Assembly (NCBI RefSeq): GCF_947242115.1
Contig: NC_074728.1
Coordinates: 2,195,701 to 2,259,700 of the forward strand
Reading direction: 5' to 3'
DNA: 64,000 nucleotides
From: Biomphalaria glabrata
Lineage: Eukaryota; Mollusca; Gastropoda; Planorbidae
This document shows positions 32,304 to 42,000 of this stretch, in pieces. The translations under genes were made by a program, and so were the position numbers. The notes under the pieces were generated by a model, which was not told the DNA's origin, ran no database searches, and saw nothing but the letters and a program-made list of their open reading frames with translations. How positions within the stretch are numbered: position 1 is the first letter of the stretch; every line of letters starts with the position of its first letter.

Positions 32304-32944
32304 AATGAACCTTGCTCGAAAATTTGACGTCTTCTTAGTATCATTGAAGACTATCAAAGAATTAGCAAAGTCTATTTGTACAAAGCATGTATATCTACTC
32401 ACTCTGTCTGTCTGCTCAAAAGTTATTTCATGTTATTATGTTACATGTTATTTCTCCAAAACTCAATCTCGGAATTGAAATTTTGCATAATTATTTCTTG
32501 GTCGGACGGACGGACAGACAGACAGACCACACAAAACTAATAGCGTCTTTTCTTCTTTCGGGGGCCGCTAAAAAATAATCATTATATTTTGCTTATCAAC
32601 TAGTTTAAAAAAATACGTTTTTCCAAAGATTCCAAACCATGTTTTTTGAACCTAGATTCTATGTCTTTAATCATCCAACAGGTATCTTTACGATCTATTT
32701 CGGCTCAAACTACGACCGGAAGTACGAGTTCCAGTGTTGTGAGCCCGACCCTTCCTACGTCTTGCACTCCTGCTTCTACACTGGGCGCCTAAATACCAGG
32801 TATGGCAACATCAGTTACCGGATCCCTGACGGCTGGTACCTGCGTGGACTGTACATCACAGCCCAGTACGAGCGAGACAGAACTTTCTACTTTCAGTTGT
32901 GCAGAATTGGCAAGATTGAGCTGGAGCAGAAAGATCAATGCTAA
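31088..32944 (+). CDS. Dermatopontin-like secreted protein 2, 2 coding exons
   Basis: Exons 31088-31373 and 32682-32944 (549 nt, 182 aa); donor TTAACAG|GTATGT, acceptor catccaacag|GTATC, phase 1 in a Gly codon exactly as in gene 1. An acceptor at 31061-31062 suggests an upstream untranslated exon. Seen: signal peptide (KSFLVLWAVLSTISDGLA), three D-R-x-aromatic motifs (YDRSWSIRC at 51-59, YDRKYEFQCC at 106-115, RDRTFYFQLC at 160-169), sequons at N34 and N138, and no acidic tail. Family role: an extracellular matrix protein that interacts with collagen and proteoglycans in vertebrates, and occurs in shell matrix and body tissue in snails. The 1.3-kb intron carries a LINE-N tail, a LINE polymerase fragment, an AT tract and rep-E. 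Candidate poly(A) signal AATAAA at 33375-33380. Confidence 0.9.
31416..31485 (-). mobile_element. LINE-N 3' tip
   Basis: 'ttatcttatcttataaaaaa' and 'tacagacgtttcttc': about 60 bp of the 3' end in the dermatopontin 2 intron, 43 bp after the donor. Confidence 0.55.
31800..32222 (+). mobile_element. LINE reverse-transcriptase C-terminal fragment
   Basis: One continuous + strand frame shows the post-catalytic part of a non-LTR polymerase: KFTFLGSIIKNDGD, 'RIGKAGSDFQRL', then 'TYACETWKSS' and 'KRLRRILGVSYTDRVSN'. A different family from LINE-N and similar in layout to the fragment at 63500-63890. It ends at the AT microsatellite. Inserted in the sense direction in the dermatopontin 2 intron. Confidence 0.8.
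32226..32304. repeat. (AT)n(TG)n microsatellite
   Basis: About 65 bp of AT followed by tgtgtgtgtg. Directly follows the LINE fragment and may have grown from its tail. Confidence 0.93.
32385..32580 (+). repeat. rep-E copy
   Basis: 'tctactcactctgtctgtct', the tract 'cggacggacagacagacag', and the ending 'ttcgggggccgctaaaaa'. About 100 bp before dermatopontin 2 exon 2. Confidence 0.65.
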
Positions 32945-32984
32945 TGAACTATTTTTATTTTAAATTTTTAACTTGGAATTCGAT

Positions 32985-33265
32985 CGTGACTCTGATTTTG
33001 AATTTGCCTTGACCTGCAATTCAAATTTTCAAATTAATTTCTTTGTTAATATTTTATTTTCCCTTTGAATTTGACCGTGTCTATGATTCTGACTTTGACT
33101 TGACTTGTAATTCGAATTTTTAAATTTATTTTCTTTGTCTATGATTCTGACTTTGACTTGACTTGTAATTCAAACTTTTAAATTATTTTCTTTGTCAATA
33201 TTTTATTATCACTTCGAATTTGACCATGGCTCTGATTCTGAACACGACTTACACTGTTATTCAAT
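32985..33265. repeat. Degenerate tandem repeat after dermatopontin 2
   Basis: Three to four diverged copies of a unit around 'gattctgactttgacttgac' plus 'tgtaattcaaatttttaaatt', 70-80 bp apart. Probably within the 3'UTR. Confidence 0.6.
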
Positions 33266-33374
33266 TTTTCTAATTAATTTCCTTCTAATTTCTGTTCAAG
33301 AAATGATTTACAAAATATGTATAATTAATTTTATCTAGATCAACGAAGCTTTTAATATGTTCCTTTAATTACAT

Positions 33375-33380
33375 AATAAA
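33375..33380 (+). promoter_or_regulatory. Candidate poly(A) signal of dermatopontin 2
   Basis: AATAAA about 430 bp after the stop codon. Confidence 0.35.
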
Positions 33381-33589
33381 CACCTGCCATCAAAACTTTG
33401 TCGCGACTTTGATCGACAGAACACTTGTGAGTTTGAAAGTGTATGTGTAGATTGAATGCAAACTCTACACGTTCTACCCAAACAGCGTGTGTTATGACTG
33501 TTTATTATGTGTTGTAGATATAGTGATATGTATACGTTGACGGAACGACCCAGTTTTCTAAGGTATATTCCAGGTATGACCTCCTTTAG

Positions 33590-33995
33590 TTGCGAATAGG
33601 CTATGGATCATCTCATAGAAATGAGATGAATTTTTTATCGTTACCTATGGTCGGATCGATGTCGCCCGCTAAGCTGATGCATTCAAAGAAATGGCAAGTG
33701 CCGATACAGTTTGTGGTCAGTGACACGTAGGAGGCTCTGCCAGGGTGTAGCACTCAGTGTTGTAAAGTGCCGAAGGGTCGCCAGCTCCTTATTTTTTTCC
33801 TCAGGGTTGACTCCCGAATCTTTTCCCGTGATTGGCAGCACAGGTTTGAATTCAGAGTTTTTCCATCTCCTAGGTGGGGTTGCCTGCCAATGGGTAACGA
33901 GCCCATAACGCACAAGCTTTCTGACAATAATGTGTTGCTTTTCACCTTGACCTTGGTGTGGAAGTCCATTTGTTTTCCGATGTCCAACACTTGAT
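33590..33995 (+). repeat. rep-D copy, longest
   Basis: 'ggatcatctcatagaaatga', 'gtgccgatacagtttgtgg', 'gctctgccagggtgtagc', 'cctcagggttgactcccga' and on to 'atgggtaacgagcccata'. No conserved protein in any frame. Confidence 0.6.
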
Positions 33996-34021
33996 ATAAT
34001 TTGTTTCACATTATATTCTCA

Positions 34022-35275
34022 TATTTTAGTGATTATCTTATCTTTATCTTATTTTATATAATACAGACGTTACTTCACAAAAAAAAAAAAAGAAAGAAGA
34101 GAATTACGTCCATCTAGTCATGCATCTAGTCATGCATCTAGTCATGCATCTAGTCATGCATCTAGTCATGCATCTAGTCATGCGTCTAGTGATGCATGTA
34201 GTCATGCATCTAGTCATGCATGTAGTCATGCATCTAGTCATGCATGTAGTCATGCATGTAGTCATGCATGTAGTCATGCATGTAGTCATGCATCTTGTCA
34301 TGCATCTAGTCATGCATCTTGTCATGCATCTAGTCATGCATCTAGTCATGCATGTAGTCATGCATCTAGTCATGCATGTAGTCATGCATCTTGTCATGCA
34401 TCTAGTCCATGCATCTAGTCATGCAACTAGTCATGCATCTAGTCATGCAACTAGTCATGCATCTAGTCATGCATCTAGTCATGCATCTAGTCATGCATCT
34501 AGTCATGCAACTAGTCATGCATCTAGTCATGCATGTAGTCATGCATCTTGTCATGCATCTAGTCCATGCATCTAGTCATGCAACTAGTCATGCATCTAGT
34601 CATGCAACTAGTCATGCATCTAGTCATGCATCTAGTCATGCATCTAGTCATGCATCTAGTCATGCATGTAGTCATGCATCTTGTCATGCATCTAGTCCAT
34701 GCATCTAGTCATGCATCTAGTCATGCATCTAGTCATGCATCTAGTCATGCATCTAGTCATGCATGTAGTCATGCATCTAGTCATGCATGTAGTCATGCAT
34801 CTAGTCATGCATGTAGTCATGCATCTAGTCATGCATCTAGTCATGCATCTAGTCCATGCATCTAGTCCATGCATCTAGTCATGCATCTAGTCATGCATCT
34901 AGTCATGCATGTAGTCATGCATGTAGTCCATGCATCTAGTCCATGCATCTAGTCATGCATCTAGTCATGCATCTAGTCATGCATCTAGTCATGCATCTAG
35001 TCATGCATCTAGCCATGCATCTAGTCATGCATCTAGTCATGCATCTAGTCATGCATCTAGTCATGCATCTAGTCATGCATCTAGTCATGCATCTAGTCAT
35101 GCAACTAGTCATGCATCTAGTCATGCATCTAGTCATGCATGTAGTCATGCAACTAGTCATGCATCTAGTCATGCATCTAGTCATGCATCTAGTCATGCAT
35201 CTAGTCATGCATGTAGTCATGCATCTAGTCATGCATGTTAACCAATGGCTTCAATTCTGTCAACTTACATACAGT
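34022..35275 (-). mobile_element. LINE-N 3' end interrupted by its own minisatellite
   Basis: The left piece (34030-34112) is the LINE-N tip in reverse ('ataatacagacgttacttca', 'agaattacgtcc'). The right piece (35230-35272, 'catgttaaccaatggcttc') is the next part of the same element. Between them lies the 12-bp array at 34112-35236. Confidence 0.8.
34112..35236. repeat. Minisatellite, 12-bp unit, ~93 copies
   Basis: Unit catgcatctagt with variants gtagt, cttgt and aactagt, and occasional 13-bp units (agtccatgcat) that shift frame. Open frames exist on both strands only because the unit lacks stops. It contains the palindromes atgcat and ctag. The founding sequence is the LINE-N 3'UTR word 'ctagtcatgcat'. 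Confidence 0.97.
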
Positions 35276-36432
35276 AATACACGCCTTCTTTCATACTATG
35301 ATGAAAATAAGACCAAAAAAGTCCACATCACACCTAGATCTATGTTTATTTTCGTTCATCATTTTATCTACAGTAACACACGACTTTTTCATACTATGCT
35401 GAAAAAACCCCCCACCATAAATCCTACACACCTAGATCTATGTTTATTTTCGTTCATCATTTTATCTACAGTAACACACGACTTTTTCATACTATGCTGA
35501 AAACCCCCCCACCATAAATCCTACACACCTAGATCTATGTTTATTTTCGTTCATCATTTTATCTACAGTAACACACGACTTTTTCATACTATGCTGAAAA
35601 AACCCCCCACCATAAATCCTACACACCTAGATCTATGTTTATTTTCGTTCATCATTTTATCTACAGTAACACACGACTTTTTCATACTATGCTGAAAAAA
35701 ACCCCCACCATAAATCCTACACACCTAGATCTATGTTTATTTTCGTTCATCATTTTATCTACAGTAACAAACGACTTTTTCATACTATGCTGAAAAAAAA
35801 CCCCACCATAAATCCTACACACCTAGATCTATGTTTATTTTCGTTCATCATTTTATCTACACTAACACACGACTTTTTCATACTATGCTGAAAAAAAACC
35901 CCCACCATAAATCCTACACACCTAGATCTATGTTTATTTTCGTTCATCATTTTATCTACAGTAACAAACGACTTTTTCATACTATGCTGAAAAAAACCCC
36001 CACCATAAATCCTACACACCTAGATCTATGTTTATTTTCTTTCATCATTTTATCTACACTAACACACGACTTTTTCATACTATGCTGAAAAAAAAACCCA
36101 CCATAAATCCTACACACCTAGATCTATGTTTATTTTCGTTCATCATTTTATCTACAGTAACACACGACTTTTTCATACTATGCTGAAAAAACCCCCCACC
36201 ATAAATCCTACACACCTAGATCTATGTTTATTTTCTTTCATCATTTTATCTACACTAACACACGACTTTTTCATACTATGCTGAAAAAAAAACCCACCAT
36301 AAATCCTACACACCTAGATCTATGTTTATTTTCGTTCATCATTTTATCTACAGTAACACACGACTTTTTCATACTATGCTGAAAAAACCCCCCACCATAA
36401 ATCCTACACACACCTAGATCTATGTTTATTTT
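35268..36432. repeat. Satellite, ~97-bp unit, ~12 copies
   Basis: Marker 'cacctagatctatgtttatt' every 96-98 bp, followed by 'cgttcatcattttatctaca' and a C-run of variable length. It follows the 12-bp array almost without a gap. Length changes are mostly in the A/C homopolymers; some units share aaacg or ctacact variants, which suggests block duplications. Confidence 0.95.
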
Positions 36433-37361
36433 CGTTCAACACATATTACTTGCTATAGTTCTATTTATCAATAATTTACAAAGATGTCTACTCAATTCCG
36501 ATCACTTTAATTACACTTTGTCCAATGTACAACGTAACTTCTTTATAAAACAAAAGAACATCTACCTGGGCCATAGGTTCAACATTGCAACACCGCAGAC
36601 GAACCTTGCCTCTCTTTCAGTCTTACCCATAATTCATATCCTAAGACAAGCTTTGACCTTAACTAACATATTATATTAACATTTGTATTTATACATACAT
36701 ACATACGTACAGACATATAATACCCGTGCTACGCAACTTTAAAATAGTTGTTAGTAATATTTCTTTTTGCCCGGAACACATTTAAAATACGGTTCGCATT
36801 ACATTGCTACCCCCACTACAAAGACAATAGTCTAGCCCTCGTATTCTTTGTCCTATTTTGTGGTCTCCTACATTCAACAAGTGAAGGTCTCTAAAGCCCC
36901 CTGCCATAAGGTACACTTTACTAATTAACTCTAGGCTACAACTGGTAAGCCACTATGCCCAATCGCAATAAAATATCCCCCACTAATGGCACAAGTCTAA
37001 TTATTAACATTATGACATTTAAATACATGTGGGCATATATCAAGATATAATATAATACAGTGAATGACTACAGCATGTTCATTCAATAGGAAAGAAAAGG
37101 CTTATAGTATAGATATTATAGATATCTGTATTATATAAGATAAGATAAGATAATAATCATTAGATCTACTGTAAAGAAATAATAAAAAAAAAACTCTTGA
37201 ATTTTTTTTTATAAAATTTCGTCTTTGAGTTACCAACATTTACTGCCAATATAAACCATTTACATTCAAGTTATTCCCTAACAAAATGCGTATTTCATTT
37301 TCATTGTTATCTCCCCTATTTGAGTGATGAAGACTTTGACTTGGGGGATTGACTTTTTCAG
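36433..37361. other. Intergenic, 3' flank of CDO copy A
   Basis: Contains a short CATA repeat (about 36692-36710) and a LINE-N tip at 37128-37152 ('ttatataagataagataag'). No exon seen. It should include the 3'UTR of CDO copy A on the - strand. Confidence 0.4.
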
Positions 37362-38978
37362 TCAAAGTTCATGATCTTCAATCTCTTCTGCATCATCGTC
37401 ATTGTCGCCGTCTAATCGATGCAGATCATGGACCTGGAGACAGACAATAGAAAAGATAACGTTTTACAATTGAATAGTTGTTTTTTTTAAATCCGTCTAT
37501 CCTTGTTGAATGATTTTATAGTTCTGTATAATACAGGAAATAATCGTGTTTGTATGATTAGATTAATCTTATCTTCTTATCTTATATAATACAGACGTTA
37601 CTTCAAAACAAGAAGATGATTACGTCCTACGTGTCATGCATTAAGCTTGGGAAGAATGCTGAACTTAGTATAGGCAGGTCTACATTTTTAGAAACAAATC
37701 TTGGTTGTTCCTTCAGAATTAAGATTATTAAAATATATTTTAAAAATCTGTAACATCAAATCAGAGTTCACTTAATGTGACCAATTAAGTGGTGGTTTTT
37801 TTCCAAAGATATAGGCCTACATATACTGTCATTTTTCTTGGAAAATCATTAGCGCCGTTTTAAAAATAACCTTTTACCAAATTTTAACCATAAAGAGAAT
37901 AGCGAGAACTCTAATAGTAATATGTACAACCGGATCTTGATCCTCTGACGTCATTAACATTAGGCAACGCATCCGTACGAGGCCCATCGTGATAGGAGGC
38001 CTCAACACTGACCCTGCAACGTCACAACCTGTCACACAAGCTATTGGTCTAAACTGCCCACATGTTATGACGTTGCAGGTCAGTGTTGAGGCCTCCTATA
38101 TAGAATGGTCTCGATTCGCACCACATAACAATCACACCGCCCCAGTCCGCATTCGTATCCATTAGCAACCACACCTCGTACAGTATTCATGTTCTATCAC
38201 AAACAGGAATATACTACTTAATAAATAAGAGAAACACATTTTTACCGTGGGCACAGCTCGACCGAACATTGGTTGTGTTACATAGGCGTGACCACTGTTA
38301 GTGTAGATGTGGCACTCAGTCAGAGCTGGACTGTAAAAAAAAAATTAGACAAATAGGGTAAAACGTTTAAAAGCCAAAATCAAAACTTGATATTCATTTT
38401 CTTAGTCAAGGGATCTATTAAAATTTCAAATACTTCATAGATCTACTTAGTTAATTAATCAAAAGTGAACGTAGATCTTTGGGACAGAGTTCTCACACTG
38501 CACATGCAGGCTAATTTGACGAAGGGCAAGGAAGCTTTACAATTACACCGCCTTGAAACAGCCGTGTCTTGCCACTGACTTTGACTTTTGTTGTCTTTCG
38601 GCTTGGACTCAGTGGTCTACTTCGCTTTAATACATGACTTCAAACTAGTTGGTTTCATAGGTCTGTTACCTGCCTTTGGCAACCTAAAACAGACATTTGA
38701 CTAGAAATGTGCGATCGTTGAGATTTGCGGTTTCTACTTACAGAACATTGAGCTGGACATCAATACATTCATAAAATCTCATAAACTTAATCTAAATCAT
38801 TAATTTTTAAACAATTTTATTTTAAACAAAAGTCAAAGTTTGAGAACCACTGGGTTAGAGTATACAGTTTAGTTTTTTTTTAATCTTTAGCTATGTATGA
38901 CAAACGGATGACAAAATAGAAAGGTTTTTACTTAGAACGAATTCTTAGATTAGATTACGTTTGTAGCGAGGTAATAAG

Positions 38979-39032
<54 letters not shown>

Positions 39033-42000
39033 AGCGTCTCGAAATGGGTTGGACCATAACTTGTACTTACTAATATAAGACCAAAGACACGGCGGTCTCC
39101 CGACGACTGAGATTCCGGACGCAGTGAAGCGTATTGGTAGCTGAGAAAAGAGAGAGTACAACACGAACCGTTAAACATTGAGCTTAAAGGAATTCAATAA
39201 CAATTTTTAATAGATGTACATACTTTCAACATTTACACATGTCTGAATTGTTTGGCGCTTAACCTCTCAACCAATGAGTCTTGAGTTCGAATCCCGATGA
39301 AGTCTGTGATTTTAAGTTTCGGAATTTTTAGGACGCCACTAAGGTCCTTCCTGGGCGCGGTGGCCAAGTGGCTAAGCCTTCTCTTCCGAACCAGGGGTTC
39401 TGGGTTCGAATCGCGGTAGAGACTTGGACTTTGATTTTCGAGATTTTTAGGGCGCCCCTGAGTCGACCCTACTTTAATGGGTGCCTTTTTTTTTTTTTTT
39501 TTTGGTCTTCCTGCTGGCCGCGTGACATCCTGCTCATTAACAGAAAGAAACAGATTTGACATCATCTGCCCTATAGATCGCAAGGTCTGAAAGGGAACTT
39601 TACTAAGTTTATCCAATAGTTAAATGTACGTGTCATACGTTGGGGAAGAAAGGGCGGCATGTCATTATTCTGGTAACATGACATCTTCGTAAAAAAGAGA
39701 TGAGCTTTCCATCTTTTGCCTCTATAGATTTCAAGGTCTGAAATGGGAGTTCCTTTGATTTCGAAACGGAGAAATTATCATTTTCGATTTTGATCAATGG
39801 ATGTGATGTGAAAAGGTGGGGTTAGTATAGGGACAGTGTTTGTTTAAAAACGAGTGCTGCATATATAAATAAAATATATTATAATGTGAGAAACTGTATC
39901 TTCCATTTTGTGATTTACATTATAGAGATAGCATAATAAGAAAAATAGAGCAAATGAAATATGTGCATACCAATTTAGGGTCTAAATCTTGCTAGAAAGT
40001 TAAATAGTAATTCATATTTTTATTGCCAGTGAAACAAAGTAGTTCTTTTGCCAGTATTCTTGTCATTGTGAATATATTGTTAGTATGATAGGGTAATTTA
40101 GTATAGTAACCTGAGGAAGTATTCAGTTCTCCTTGTCGATAGGTTATCTGCCCTTTCCTTACTAGTCGTTCTTGTCCCCCTCTAGGTTTGTTGTATTGAC
40201 GTTCAAAGAGTTCTCCTTGCAACACCTATGGAAGTAGAGAATGAGTGTCCTAGAGATTAGTCTTCCTACTTCCTTTGTATGTTTGAACAATATTTTGTTA
40301 CAGTGCTATAGCATTCGGAAATTGTACACATTAGGATACATTACTGTCACTTAGACTTACATCCTCCCGCGCCATTCGGCGCATTGGGACCACCACCAAG
40401 TCTGAACGACAGTCTAGTCGTGACCTCCGTCGAAGGTGCCGGTCTAGTACGCAAACCGCACGACCAGGCAGCTAATGTCTGAACCCTCTTCCCATCTGGT
40501 GTTTACTGTTCTGAGGTCCTTCATGAAAGCGTGGCGCCAAGTTATACACGGATGTCCCTGTTTGCCCTTTACTCGTACTGGCCTCCATGTCATCGCAACT
40601 CTTGGTATGCGTAATTCATTTCGTCGGAGAACATGCCTCGCAAACCTCATGTGACACTCGGTCACAACCTCACTCAATAAGATATTCATTATAAGACATA
40701 AATTAAGCCAGATTCACATCTAACTTCATATTCACTTTCATCTATCCTTTGTTCTGCTGGACAGCTGGGGCACCCCATAAGGTCTGCCAACCTTCTTTTT
40801 CCATTCTACTGTGTCATTTGTCTTTGATAGAATTTCATTCTGATGTTCTTTCTGAAAATATTTAAACCTGCCCTCTTACATGCCTGGGTGGACCACTTCG
40901 GGGGCCGATTTTGAGTTTGTGTTTCCACACAAACTGTCTTTTGTAACCTTGTTCAAAGTTAAAACAAATACATTTTATACACACCGAAATACAAACACAC
41001 AAAATAGAAATACACTCAAACACATTAAGAAAATTTGTTCACAGAAGCAGACTGACCTACTTGGAAATTGACCTACTTTGAAAACGCAACTTGAACTGCC
41101 ATGGTCATGTACTTTGTTGCCTTTTCTGGGTGGAAAAACCAGCAGCAGAAGTGTGAACTTCTCGATCTGCAGCAGAAGTTTCCTATCATAGCTGTCAAAG
41201 GAAGTAAACAACATTGTTTCATAATTAGTGTTAAGCAGTGGCGTAGCTAGGAATTCGCCATCATTTGGGGCCAGGGGAACTTGACCTCTTTGGGGGCCCC
41301 TGCATTTTGCGCAATATTTAATATTTAATGTTAAAAACACTCATTTGTGGGTCCCCCCTCAAGTGGGGGTCCGGGGGGATTTTCAAATTCTCCCTCTCCC
41401 TCCCCCACCCTAGCTACGCCTCTGGGATTAAGCTTCTAAAGAAAGAGTTACTCAAAAGACAATATCTCTACTAATAACTTTCTAAACTTATTTATAAATT
41501 TTTGTCACATCGCGTCTTACAACGCTAAATATTTAAGTAGAGCTATCTTCTATCGATGCCAGAATCATAATTTCTAAAATACTCCGTGCCGAATTTTAGT
41601 GACAGGTGGCTCTGGCAGGGTAGGATTTATGGCAGGGCAGGCGGAGCTACAGCCCCGGGCTTTCGCATACTTAGATCCGGACCTGGGCTCTGGCTCTGAG
41701 GCCGCATGCAACCAGGTGCTCTCTTCTATGTCAGCTAAGGCAAGTTGGCGCCTAAGCTGGCCTTTAAGGCGTTTTCGTGGGGCGCCTCTGTTACTTCGAC
41801 CACCTTTTAGTTCATCAGTTAATGCAAGCTGGTCTCTGGAGCGTTTGCAAACGGTGACCTCCTGTGACCCCAGGCGTCCAACAAGTTCATGACGTAGTAG
41901 ATCAGCGACCATTGTTTCTGGTCGTAGCCAGAGCCTGACTGCGTGTTAGCAATAGCGCTTAGTCAAAGTGTTGTAAAATGTAACACAACCAACGTGTAGT

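Noticed and set aside
34104-35500. Open frames on both strands over the 12-bp array
   Set aside because: The unit is free of stops in several frames, so openness is automatic; frames are met-his-leu-val or ser-his repeats with no flanking exon signals.
26215-36432. CRISPR-like regularly repeated DNA
   Set aside because: Repeats are directly adjacent with no unique spacers, and the genome is eukaryotic with spliced genes.
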